From contig JAFECV010000102.1 of the NCBI GenBank assembly GCA_018241985.1, forward strand, positions 1 through 7,359: a stretch of DNA of 7,359 nucleotides, written 5' to 3'. A program made the position numbers and the translations under genes. The stretch comes from Pseudomonadota bacterium. GTDB lineage: Bacteria > Pseudomonadota > Gammaproteobacteria > Burkholderiales > Burkholderiaceae_C. Below are positions 1 to 6,871 of this stretch, in pieces (position 1 is the stretch's first letter; every line of letters begins with the position of its first letter). The notes beneath the pieces were generated by a model. It was not told the origin of the DNA and searched no databases. It saw nothing but the letters and a program-made list of their open reading frames with translations.

Positions 1-2171
1 TCCAGCCCCTTGAACACCAGGTCGGAGGCGGCCTGGTACGCCATTGAAGTCTTGAAGTGGCCGGCCATAGGCTTGTAGTTGGCGTCGCCGGCGTTCTGCT
101 GGTCGACCACCGCGGCCATGCGTTCGAAGGTCTCGCGCACCTGTGCCTCGGTGACGACGCCGTGCAGCAGCCAGTTCGCGATGTGCTGGCTCGAGATGCG
201 CAGCGTCGCGCGGTCTTCCATCAGCCCGACGTCGTGGATGTCGGGCACCTTCGAGCAGCCGACGCCCTGGTCGACCCAGCGCACCACGTAGCCGAGGATG
301 CCCTGCACGTTGTTGTCGAGCTCCTGCTGGCGCTCGGCCGCGCTCCAGTTCGGCGCCGCGGCCACCGGCACCTGCAGCAGGCCCGCGAGCAGCGCGTCGT
401 GCGCGCCGACCGGATCGGTCAGCGCCATCGTCTGCTCCATCTCCTTCTGCACCTGGGCCACGTTGACCTGGTGGTAGTGCAGCGCGTGCAGCGTGGCCGC
501 GGTCGGCGACGGCACCCACGCGGTGTTCGCGCCGGCGCGCGGCTGCGCGATCTTCTGCTCGAGCATCGCGGCCATCAGGTCGGGCATCGCCCACATGCCC
601 TTGCCGATCTGCGCGCGCCGGCGCAGCCCGCTGGCCAAGCCGACCTGCACGTTGTTCTTCTCGTACGCGGCGATCCAGGCGCTGGCCTTCATGTCGCCCT
701 TGCGGATCATCGGGCCGGCGCGCATGCCGGTGTGGATCTCGTCGCCGGTGCGGTCCAGGAAGCCGGTGTTGATGAACGCGATGCGCCCCGCCGCCGCGGC
801 GATGCAGGCCTTTAGGTTCAGGCTGGTGCGGCGCTCCTCGTCCATGATGCCGAGCTTCACCGTGTTCGCCGGCAGGCCCAGCATCGTCTCGATGCGGCCG
901 AACAGCTCGTTCGAGAACGCGACCTCGGCCGGGCCGTGCATCTTCGGCTTGACGATGTAGATGCTGCCCATGCGCGAGTTGCGGATGCCGCTGGTCGAGC
1001 TCTGGCGCTTCAGGTCGACGATCGCGGCCGTGGTCGTGATCACCGCGTCCATGATGCCTTCGGGGATCTCCTGGCCATCCGCCATCAGGATCGCCGGGTT
1101 CGTCATCAGGTGCCCGACGTTGCGCACGAACAGCAGCGCGCGGCCGTGCCGGCGCACCGGCTGCCCCACCGCGTGGCCGTCGCCGCCGTCGGCGCCGTAG
1201 CCGCCGATGTAGTCGCGGTCCGGGTTCAGGCCGCGGGTGAAGGTTTTGCCGCCCTTGGCTACCTGTTCGGTCAGCGTGCCCTCCAGGATGCCGAGCCAGT
1301 TCGCGTAGGCCTCGGTCTTGTCCTGCGCGTCCACCGCCGCGATCGAGTCTTCCAGGTCGAGGATGGTGGAAAGCGCGGCTTCGAGCACCACGTCGCTGAT
1401 GCCGGCCGCATCGGCCTTGCCGATCGGCGTGTCGCGGTCGATCCGGATGTCGACGTGGATGCCGTTGTGCTTGAGCAGCAGCGAGGTCGGCGCCGACCAG
1501 TTGCCCTGGTAGCCGACGAACTGCACCGGATTGACCAGGCCGGTCGCGCCGCCTTTCTTCAGTGCCGCCACCAGCCGGCCGCCGACCACGCGGTAGCCGG
1601 TCACGTCGTTGTGCGATGCGCCCTTCAACGGCACCGCCGAATCGAGGAAGCGGCGCGCGAACGCGATCACCCGCTCGCCGCGCACCGGGTTGTAGCCGCG
1701 GCCGCGCTCGGCGCCGCCGGTTTCGGGGATCGCGTCGGTGCCGTACAGCGCGTCGTACAGCGAGCCCCAGCGCGCGTTCGCCGCGTTCAGCGCATAGCGC
1801 GCGTTCAGGATCGGCACCACGAGCTGCGGGCCGGCCTGCACCGCCAGTTCCGCGTCGACGTTTTCGGTGGTCGCGTGCACATCGGCCGGCGCCGGCACCA
1901 GGTAGCCGATGGTCTCGAGGAACTTGCGGTAGCCGACCATGTCGCGGATCGGGCCCGGGTTCGCCTGGTGCCATGTGTCGAGCTCGGCCTGCAGTCGGTC
2001 GCGCTCGGCGAGCAGCGCCGCGTTCTTCGGCGCCAGGTCGGCGACGATCGCGTCGAACCCCTTCCAGAAGGCCTCGCTTGCGACGCCGGTGGCGGGCAGC
2101 ATGCGCTGTTCGATGAACTGGTGCAGTTCCTGGGCCACCTGCAGGTCGTGGACCTTGACGCGTGCGGTCAT
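1..2171 (-). CDS. glcB: Malate synthase G, 3' end beyond the window
   Basis: Condenses glyoxylate with acetyl-CoA to give malate and CoA; cytoplasmic, monomeric, Mg-dependent, the last step of glycolate/glyoxylate assimilation. The frame is open for 723 codons from the ATG at 2171 to the window edge and reads as the G isoform throughout. Visible landmarks: R350 in FVRNVGHLM; the [13 protein letters not shown] block with E445 and FLDRTGDE with D473, the two Mg ligands of the family; [10 protein letters not shown] with C639; and [13 protein letters not shown] with D653, the catalytic base. From memory the E. coli enzyme (723 residues) has the last two at C617 and D631, so this protein is about 22 residues longer there, partly from a Gly/Asp-rich stretch at about 325-341. 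It breaks off in [10 protein letters not shown], so perhaps 20 C-terminal residues are missing. The start is supported by GGAG nine bases upstream. It lies 20 bases after the dehalogenase stop, so co-transcription is likely. Confidence 0.96.
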   Translation of the reverse strand, partial: MTARVKVHDLQVAQELHQFIEQRMLPATGVASEAFWKGFDAIVADLAPKNAALLAERDRLQAELDTWHQANPGPIRDMVGYRKFLETIGYLVPAPADVHATTENVDAELAVQAGPQLVVPILNARYALNAANARWGSLYDALYGTDAIPETGGAERGRGYNPVRGERVIAFARRFLDSAVPLKGASHNDVTGYRVVGGRLVAALKKGGATGLVNPVQFVGYQGNWSAPTSLLLKHNGIHVDIRIDRDTPIGKADAAGISDVVLEAALSTILDLEDSIAAVDAQDKTEAYANWLGILEGTLTEQVAKGGKTFTRGLNPDRDYIGGYGADGGDGHAVGQPVRRHGRALLFVRNVGHLMTNPAILMADGQEIPEGIMDAVITTTAAIVDLKRQSSTSGIRNSRMGSIYIVKPKMHGPAEVAFSNELFGRIETMLGLPANTVKLGIMDEERRTSLNLKACIAAAAGRIAFINTGFLDRTGDEIHTGMRAGPMIRKGDMKASAWIAAYEKNNVQVGLASGLRRRAQIGKGMWAMPDLMAAMLEQKIAQPRAGANTAWVPSPTAATLHALHYHQVNVAQVQKEMEQTMALTDPVGAHDALLAGLLQVPVAAAPNWSAAERQQELDNNVQGILGYVVRWVDQGVGCSKVPDIHDVGLMEDRATLRISSQHIANWLLHGVVTEAQVRETFERMAAVVDQQNAGDANYKPMAGHFKTSMAYQAASDLVFKGL

Positions 2172-2180
2172 GGATAGTTT

Positions 2181-2184
2181 CTCC
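2181..2184 (-). promoter_or_regulatory. Ribosome binding site of malate synthase gene
   Basis: The minus strand reads GGAG, then nine bases, then ATG at 2171. It occupies the 20-base gap after the dehalogenase stop (TGA, 2194-2192) and fixes the malate synthase start. The gap is too short for an independent promoter, so glcB is expected to be read from the dehalogenase transcript, though a promoter inside the dehalogenase gene cannot be excluded. Confidence 0.75.
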
Positions 2185-2191
2185 GTTGCAT

Positions 2192-2893
2192 TCAGAAAAA
2201 GGCGAGCACGTCGCCGAGACTCGTGCCGATCCGCGACGGCTCTGTGCCGAGTTCCTCGAACGGCAGCCGCTGTCGGTTCACCCAGAGCGTGCGGTAGCCG
2301 TACCAGGTCGCGCCCAGCGCGTCCCAGCTGTTGCTGCTGACGAACAAAATCTGCCCGGCGGGGAGGCCGGTGGCCTGCTCGCCGAGCGCGTAAGCCTCGC
2401 GATGTGTCTTGTATTTTCGCACCGCATCGACGCTGAGCACATGATCGAGCAGGCCGCCGATCCCCGAGCTTTGCACCGCATCCGCCAGCATCTGCGGATC
2501 GCCGTTCGACAGGATGCCGGTGGCGACGCCGCGCGCCCTCAAGGTCTCGAGCAGCGGCTTGGCATCGGGAAAGCAGGCGAGCCGGCGATAGGCGTCCATC
2601 AGGCGCTCGATTTTTGAATCAAATCGGGCTGCAGCCAGCGCAGACTCTTCGCTGCCAGCTAGTTTTTTGATAGCAAACCGGAGCGCGGCCCGGGTCAGCG
2701 TCCAGAACGGCTGGTAGTGCGCGCCGTCGTTGCTGGTGGTCACGAGCCGGGTGTACTCGATCTGCTTGTCGCGCCACAGCGCGGCAAGCGCGGGGCCCTG
2801 GCCGGGGAACAGCGTTTCGGCCAGCTGGCCCACGCTGTACACGTCGAACAGCGTGCCGTAGGCATCGAACAGGACGGCTTGGGGCGCGGGCAT
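2192..2893 (-). CDS. Haloacid dehalogenase, type II (HAD superfamily)
   Basis: Hydrolyses the carbon-halogen bond of short 2-haloacids (L-2-haloacids to D-2-hydroxyacids; haloacetate to glycolate) through an aspartyl-ester intermediate; cytoplasmic, 233 residues. All residues known as essential in the Pseudomonas L-DEX enzyme are visible: nucleophile D10 and T14 in [10 protein letters not shown]41 in [10 protein letters not shown]129 in ILSNGDP, K162 and Y168, and S186, N188 and D191 in SSNSWDA. From S129 on they sit 11 positions later than in L-DEX; about eight of those come from residues 74-99, encoded by the AT-rich repeat-like segment annotated separately. The ATG at 2893 places the nucleophile at residue 10 as in L-DEX; an upstream in-frame ATG at 2953 would add 20 Arg/Pro-rich residues and is less likely, but neither start has a clear Shine-Dalgarno. 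It is divergent from a LysR gene and followed by glcB. Substrate range is not decidable from sequence; another small haloacid or even a phosphatase-like role is possible but less likely given the intact dehalogenase residues. Confidence 0.9.
   Translation of the reverse strand: MPAPQAVLFDAYGTLFDVYSVGQLAETLFPGQGPALAALWRDKQIEYTRLVTTSNDGAHYQPFWTLTRAALRFAIKKLAGSEESALAAARFDSKIERLMDAYRRLACFPDAKPLLETLRARGVATGILSNGDPQMLADAVQSSGIGGLLDHVLSVDAVRKYKTHREAYALGEQATGLPAGQILFVSSNSWDALGATWYGYRTLWVNRQRLPFEELGTEPSRIGTSLGDVLAFF
2610..2677. repeat. AT-rich palindromic repeat-like element inside the dehalogenase gene
   Basis: An abrupt AT-rich patch in otherwise very GC-rich coding DNA. On the minus strand it begins TTTGCTATCAAAAAA and ends CGATTTGATTCAAAA, with a central hairpin: perfect arms 2636-2640 (cagcg) and 2650-2654 (cgctg) around a nine-base loop. 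This layout (GCTATCAAAA flank, a CTAGC/AGCGC-type palindrome, ATTTGATTCAAA flank) matches what I remember of short repeats scattered through Comamonadaceae genomes; that is recollection, not a search. It is read through in frame as about 22 residues of the dehalogenase (roughly 74-95) with no stop. It coincides with the place where the protein is longer than L-DEX. Exact borders are uncertain by several bases; no target-site duplication could be established. Confidence 0.6.
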
Positions 2894-3083
2894 GCGGCGG
2901 ATCAGGGGGAACGGCGGTCTGCGGGTTCGTCGGGTCCGGCGCGCGGCCGGCATCGTCCGACGGGAAGCTCTCGATTATCCGATGAAAGCGGCGCCGGCCG
3001 TTGGCTTGCGCCTGCGCGCACGCCGTCACGCGGCATCGGCGGCGCGTTCGATTCGTGACTTCCATGCGCATAATCCTTCCGCA
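2894..3083. promoter_or_regulatory. Divergent control region between dehalogenase and LysR genes
   Basis: About 190 bases without a convincing gene separate the two divergent starts, the usual position for a LysR-regulated promoter. On the minus strand a GATAAT (2979-2974) could serve as -10 for the dehalogenase-glcB operon, about 80 bases before its ATG. On the plus strand CATAAT (3069-3074) lies nine bases before the LysR ATG and, if used, would give an almost leaderless transcript. I find no good -35 hexamer at the right distance for either, and no clear symmetrical LysR box (T-N11-A sites occur but are too degenerate to count). The strip is locally less GC-rich than the genes around it. 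Regulation of the dehalogenase by this LysR protein is inferred only from arrangement. Confidence 0.45.
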
Positions 3084-4058
3084 ATGGACCGACTCAAGGC
3101 GCTGGAGAGTTTCGTCGCGGCCGCGACGCGGGGCAGCCTCACCGCCGCGGCGCGCGACGAAGGCGTGGCGCCGGCGATCATCGGGCGCCGGCTCGACGCG
3201 CTCGAGGCCCGGCTCGGCACTCGGCTGCTGGTGCGCACCACGCGCCGGCTCTCGCTGACCGACGAAGGCCACGCGTTCCTGGGCCAGTGCCAGCGCCTGC
3301 TGCTCGAGCTTGCCGACGCCGAGGCCGGCGTGGCCGCCGGCGGCAACCAGGCCGGCGGCCATCTGCGCCTCACCGCGCCGGCCGGGTTCGGGCGCCGCCA
3401 TGTCGCGCCGCAGGTGCCGCGCTTTCACCAACTGCACCCGCAGATCCGGATCTCGCTGGACCTGAGCGACCGGGTGACCGACCTCGCCGCCGAAGGGCTG
3501 GACTGCGCGGTGCGCGTCGGCGACCTGCCCGATTCGTCGCTGGTCAGCGTGCGGCTGGCCGAGAACCGACGCGTCTGCGTCGCCACGCCGCGCTACCTGC
3601 AGCGCCACGGCGCGCCGCAGCACCCGAACGAGCTGGCGCGATTCGACTGCCTGGCGCTGTCCGGCAGCGCGGCGCAGAGCCGCGGCTGGCTGTTCCGGCT
3701 GCCGCGCGCGTCGGGCGGCGCGGCGGAGGGCAAAGCGGCGGACGGCGATGCGAGCGATGAATCCGGGCTGATTCACCTGCGCCCGGGCGGCGCGCTCGCC
3801 TGCACCGACGGCCAGGTGCTGCACGAATGGTGCCTGGCCGACGGCGGCATCGCCTGGCGCAGCCTGTGGGAGGTCGGCGCCGACATCGCGGCGGGCCGGC
3901 TGGTCGAGGTGCTGGCCGACTTCGCCGCGCCGCCGAACGGGGTGTACGCGGTGTTCCCGCAGCGCCGGCACCTGCCGCAGCGCGTGCGGCTCTGGGTCGA
4001 CTTCCTCAAGCACTGCTACGGCCAGCCCGGCTATTGGCAGAACGGGCAGAACGGGTGA
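3084..4058 (+). CDS. LysR-type transcriptional regulator
   Basis: DNA-binding regulator of 324 residues. Residues about 1-63 form the family's winged helix-turn-helix (MDRLKALESFVAAATRGSL, then TAAARDEGVAPAIIGRRLDALE and the wing LLVRTTRRLSLTDEG); about 90-310 form the effector-binding domain (HLRLTAPAGFGRRHVAP, DLSDRVTDLAAEGLDCAVRVG, PRYLQRHG). The ATG at 3084 is chosen because it starts right at the conserved helix-turn-helix; the frame extends upstream to 2892, but that would overlap the dehalogenase start and add unrelated Arg-rich sequence. No Shine-Dalgarno is evident. Oddity: residues about 209-228 are a polar Gly/Ala/Asp-rich stretch within the effector domain that looks inserted. It is divergent from the dehalogenase-glcB operon and its stop overlaps the GTG of the next gene by four bases, so it is tied both to a catabolic operon and to the lipid-modification genes downstream. 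The effector is unknown. Confidence 0.93.
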   Translation: MDRLKALESFVAAATRGSLTAAARDEGVAPAIIGRRLDALEARLGTRLLVRTTRRLSLTDEGHAFLGQCQRLLLELADAEAGVAAGGNQAGGHLRLTAPAGFGRRHVAPQVPRFHQLHPQIRISLDLSDRVTDLAAEGLDCAVRVGDLPDSSLVSVRLAENRRVCVATPRYLQRHGAPQHPNELARFDCLALSGSAAQSRGWLFRLPRASGGAAEGKAADGDASDESGLIHLRPGGALACTDGQVLHEWCLADGGIAWRSLWEVGADIAAGRLVEVLADFAAPPNGVYAVFPQRRHLPQRVRLWVDFLKHCYGQPGYWQNGQNG

Positions 4059-4930
4059 AGGCAGGCCGGGCGGTGCGGCGCGACGACCCCAAGCCGCTGG
4101 TGCTTTGCGCCGACGATTTCGCTCTCGATGCCGGCGTGTCGGACGGCATCGTGCGGCTGGCGCGGCAGGGGCGGCTGTCGGCCACCAGCGTGATGACGCT
4201 GTCGCCGCGCTGGCCGCAGGATGCGGCACCGCTCGCCGAGCTGCGCGGCCGCGTCGATGTCGGCCTGCACCTGGACTGGACCAGCCCGTTCGCCCGCGCC
4301 GCCGGGCATGGCATGCCGCTCGCGGCGGCGATGCGGCGTGCGCTGTTGAAAGGCTTCGACCGGGCCGCGGCGCGCGCGGTCATTGCGCGCCAGCTCGACC
4401 GGTTCGAAGCGGCATGGCAGGCGCCGCCGGACCATGTCGACGGCCACCAGCACGTGCAGCAGTTCGCCGGCATCCGCGACGCGCTGCTCGGGCTGCTCGC
4501 CGAGCGCTACCCGCGGCAGCCGCCGTACCTGCGCGTGTCCCGCGTGCTGAACGGCGCGGGCCAGGCGGCGGGCGTGAAGGCGCGCATCATCTCGGCGCTC
4601 GGCGCCAGCGCGCTGGCGCGAGGCGCCGACCGCCGCGGCCTGCCGCGGTCCGACGCGCTGCTGGGCGTCTACGATTTCGCCGGCGACGAGGACCGCTACG
4701 CAAAGCTGATGGACGGCTGGCTCGCGGCCGCGCCGAGCGGCGGTCTCGTGATGTGCCATCCGGCCAGCGCGACCGACGGCGGTGATGGGGACGACGAGAT
4801 CGGCGCGGCGCGGCAGCGCGAATACCGCTACCTCGCCAGCGACCGCTTTGCCGAGGCGCTCGCGCGCGCGGGGCGGGCGCTGGTGCGCGGCTCTAGCCAC
4901 TACGTAAGCCACTACACTCGGCGCCGATGA
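4055..4930 (+). CDS. YdjC/ChbG/HpnK-family carbohydrate deacetylase (NaxD-like)
   Basis: Predicted metal-dependent amide deacetylase of 291 residues, probably cytoplasmic since no signal peptide or membrane segment is seen. Family metal and catalytic motifs are present in order: LVLCADDFALD with D20/D21, VGLHLDWT with H72, HVDGHQHVQQF with D129, H131 and H133, and MCHPA with H235. No ATG lies near the conserved start; the GTG at 4055 overlaps the LysR TGA (GTGA) and is the best start; a second GTG at 4073 is an alternative. Its own TGA overlaps the ATG of the transferase gene (ATGA), so the three genes are probably translationally coupled. Family members act on chitooligosaccharides (ChbG), hopanoid intermediates (HpnK) or, as NaxD in Francisella and its Bordetella relative, on undecaprenyl-phosphate N-acetylhexosamine. 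With an ArnT-like transferase next door and GT2 and GtrA genes close by, the last role is favoured by inference; no hopanoid or chitin genes are in view. Confidence 0.88.
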   Translation: MKAGRAVRRDDPKPLVLCADDFALDAGVSDGIVRLARQGRLSATSVMTLSPRWPQDAAPLAELRGRVDVGLHLDWTSPFARAAGHGMPLAAAMRRALLKGFDRAAARAVIARQLDRFEAAWQAPPDHVDGHQHVQQFAGIRDALLGLLAERYPRQPPYLRVSRVLNGAGQAAGVKARIISALGASALARGADRRGLPRSDALLGVYDFAGDEDRYAKLMDGWLAAAPSGGLVMCHPASATDGGDGDDEIGAARQREYRYLASDRFAEALARAGRALVRGSSHYVSHYTRRR

Positions 4931-6534
4931 CGGCAAGCCCCTCGACCGCTGAACCGCGCCGCGGCGCATGGCGCTGGCTCGCCGGGCTGTGGGTCTTCCT
5001 GCTGGTGCTCGCGGCGCTGCGGCCGCTGGCCGTGCCCGACGAAGGGCGCTACGGCGAGGTCGGCCGCTGGATGCTGCAAAGCGGCGACTGGCTGACGCCG
5101 CGGCTCGACGGGCTGCCGTTCTTTCACAAGCCGCCGCTGCTGTACTGGCTCGAGGCCGGCTCGCTCGCGCTGTTCGGCAACCATGTCTGGGCGCTGCGGC
5201 TGGTGCCGGCGCTGCACGCCGGCGCGATGCTGGCCGCACTGTACCTGGCGGCGCGCCGGATCGCCGGCGAGCGCATCGCGCGCCGCGCGGCGCTGATGCT
5301 GGGCACCAGCGTCACGTTCCTGCTCGGCGGGCAGTACGTGAACCACGACATGATGGTCGCGACCTGGATCGGCCTGTCCATCTGGTGCTTCGCGTTCTCG
5401 TTCATGCACGGCGCGCGGCCGCATGCCGGATTGGCGCGCTGGGGTTTCGTCGCCGCGGCCCTGGGCGTGCTGAGCAAGGGCATGATCGGCGCCGTGCTGC
5501 CCGGCATGGTGCTGTTCCTGTGGCTGCTGTGGACGCGCCAGTGGCGCAAGCTCCTCGCCGTGCCCTGGGCCAGCGGCGTGCTGCTGTTCGCGCTGATCGC
5601 CGTGCCGTGGTTCGTGCTCGTCTGGCTTCGCTACCCCGGCGCGATGGACTATTTGTTCGGCACCCAGCAATTCACGCGCTACCTCGCCGACACCTTCAAC
5701 AACGTGCAGCCCTGGTGGTTCTATGTGGTCGGCATGGCGCTGCTGCTGTTTCCGTGGGCCTTCTTTGCGCTCGGGCCGCTGTGGCAGGGGCTGCGGCGTC
5801 GCGCTGCCGCCGCGGAGGGCATTGCGCCCGAATGGGTGTCGCTCTGCTGGATCTGGATTGTCGCGATCCTGGTGTTCTTCACGGTTCCGGCCTCCAAGCT
5901 GATCGGCTACATCCTGCCGGTGATTCCGCCGCTCGCGCTGCTGGCGGCGCTCGGCTGGGAGCGCAGCGTCGCGCGCTGGCGCTTCGGGCGCGGCCTGTTC
6001 GCGCTGCTCGCGCTCTTGATCATGGCCGGCGCGCTCGTCATCAGCCTGGAGGTCGCATCGTACACCGACGACAAGCTGAGCGTCGATGTCGCCGCCACGC
6101 TGGCCTGCGACGCTGCCCCCGACGACACGATCTACGTGGTCGGCAAGTACCCGTACGACCTGCCGTTCTACATCCAGACGCCCAAGCCCCTGGTCGTGAT
6201 CCAGGACTGGCCCGAGCAGCGCCGCAACGCCGGCGACGTGTGGCAGCGCGAGCTGTTCGAGGGCGCAGCGTTCGACCCCAAGGCGGCGCGCGTGCTGCAG
6301 ACGCCGGACGTGCTCGCGGCGGCCTCGGCCAAGAGCGGCAACTGGCTGCTGGCGCCGCGCGAAGACACGGGCTTCAACCGCGACCACCCCGGCTGGCAGC
6401 AGGTGCAGGTCGGCACCGGCTGGGTGCTGTACCGGTCGCAGGGCAGCGCCGAACGCGCCGAACAGGCGGGTGGGTCAGCGGCGAAAGGCCCAGAACCGGC
6501 CCAGCAGAAAGGTCTGCCCGGCTGCAAGCACTAG
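4927..6534 (+). CDS. ArnT-like lipid-linked sugar transferase (GT83/PMT family)
   Basis: Integral inner-membrane glycosyltransferase of 535 residues, expected to move an amino sugar from undecaprenyl phosphate to an acceptor such as a lipid A phosphate at the periplasmic face. After a first membrane helix (about 15-35) comes the family's first periplasmic loop, VPDEGRYGEVGRWML with D38, E39 and R41, then FFHKPPLLYW with K68; a second conserved acidic residue is D141 in YVNHDMM. Repeated hydrophobic segments continue to about 365, followed by a soluble C-terminal domain (about 370-510), as in ArnT. The start ATG overlaps the deacetylase stop; no separate Shine-Dalgarno is seen. Oddity: beyond WVLYRS the protein continues as a polar tail, and residues 517-535 are encoded antisense to the end of the gtrA-type gene. 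True ArnT (L-Ara4N donor) is less likely because no arnA or arnB is visible and a YdjC-type deacetylase replaces ArnD; a hexosamine donor is more likely. Confidence 0.88.
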   Translation: MTASPSTAEPRRGAWRWLAGLWVFLLVLAALRPLAVPDEGRYGEVGRWMLQSGDWLTPRLDGLPFFHKPPLLYWLEAGSLALFGNHVWALRLVPALHAGAMLAALYLAARRIAGERIARRAALMLGTSVTFLLGGQYVNHDMMVATWIGLSIWCFAFSFMHGARPHAGLARWGFVAAALGVLSKGMIGAVLPGMVLFLWLLWTRQWRKLLAVPWASGVLLFALIAVPWFVLVWLRYPGAMDYLFGTQQFTRYLADTFNNVQPWWFYVVGMALLLFPWAFFALGPLWQGLRRRAAAAEGIAPEWVSLCWIWIVAILVFFTVPASKLIGYILPVIPPLALLAALGWERSVARWRFGRGLFALLALLIMAGALVISLEVASYTDDKLSVDVAATLACDAAPDDTIYVVGKYPYDLPFYIQTPKPLVVIQDWPEQRRNAGDVWQRELFEGAAFDPKAARVLQTPDVLAAASAKSGNWLLAPREDTGFNRDHPGWQQVQVGTGWVLYRSQGSAERAEQAGGSAAKGPEPAQQKGLPGCKH

Positions 6535-6852
6535 CGCCGCGACCAGCGCGACGAACGCGGGCCAGTGCAGCGCGCGCAGCAGCAGCACGAACACGATCTC
6601 GTTGCAGGCGAAGCCGGCCAGCGCGGTCAGCAGGAAACGCGCGAAGCTCTGGCGCACGCTGGTGCCCGCATCGCTGAAGCTCAGCCAGCGGTGGCCGCTG
6701 AAGCTGACGAAAAACGCGACCGTGAAGCCGGCCGCGTTCGCCAGTTCGGGCCACAGGTGGGAATGGGTGAGCGCGAACACCGTCATGTGCGTCAGCGCGG
6801 CCGCGCAGCCGACCACGATGAACCACAGGCCCGAGCGGGTCAGCGTTGCCAT
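6475..6852 (-). CDS. GtrA-family small membrane protein, putative lipid-linked sugar flippase
   Basis: A 125-residue protein that is mostly four hydrophobic segments (about 8-29, 37-53, 70-92 and 98-118). It carries the family's signatures: an Asn/Gly-rich second segment ending in FSGHRWLSF (usually N-R-x-W-x-F), N84 in the third segment, and a terminal GRFWAF. GtrA proteins are thought to flip undecaprenyl-phosphate sugars across the inner membrane. It starts 19 bases after the GT2 stop on the same strand, so the two are almost certainly co-transcribed, and GT2 plus GtrA pairs are a standard combination. The start ATG at 6852 sits just before the first helix; the Shine-Dalgarno is weak. Its last 57 coding bases plus the stop lie opposite the 3' end of the ArnT-like gene, with no intergenic terminator. 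The conserved RFWAF end makes this the ancestral frame in the overlap. Confidence 0.87.
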   Translation of the reverse strand: MATLTRSGLWFIVVGCAAALTHMTVFALTHSHLWPELANAAGFTVAFFVSFSGHRWLSFSDAGTSVRQSFARFLLTALAGFACNEIVFVLLLRALHWPAFVALVAALVLAAGQTFLLGRFWAFRR

Positions 6853-6871
6853 CGGTCAGGGCCTGTCCACC

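Noticed and set aside
936..2177. 413-codon plus-strand frame opposite malate synthase
   Set aside because: Antisense to an intact, strongly conserved enzyme; His/Arg/Val-rich shadow composition.
2892..3083. Extended 5' end of the LysR frame starting at 2892
   Set aside because: It would overlap the dehalogenase start and add 64 Arg-rich residues before the conserved LysR N-terminus at 3084.
3758..3775. Inverted repeat tgaatc-cgggct-gattca inside the LysR gene
   Set aside because: Six-base arms in coding sequence with no following T-run and no second copy seen; chance occurrence is likely.
2619..4229. 536-codon open frame on the minus strand across the LysR gene
   Set aside because: It lies antisense to a clear LysR gene, is Arg/Ala/Pro-rich as GC-rich shadow frames are, and its last part is the dehalogenase read in a wrong frame.
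4912..6387. 491-codon open frame on the minus strand opposite the ArnT-like gene
   Set aside because: Composition is Gln/Arg/His-rich without domains; it mirrors the codon structure of the membrane transferase on the other strand, which has family motifs.
4968..6677. 569-codon plus-strand frame overlapping the transferase
   Set aside because: Arg/Ala-rich shifted reading of the transferase gene with no recognisable motif, running into antisense of gtrA.
4055..6852. A true L-Ara4N (arn) operon
   Set aside because: No ArnA, ArnB or ArnD-type protein is visible and the deacetylase is of the YdjC type; the ArnT and ArnC resemblance alone does not specify L-Ara4N.
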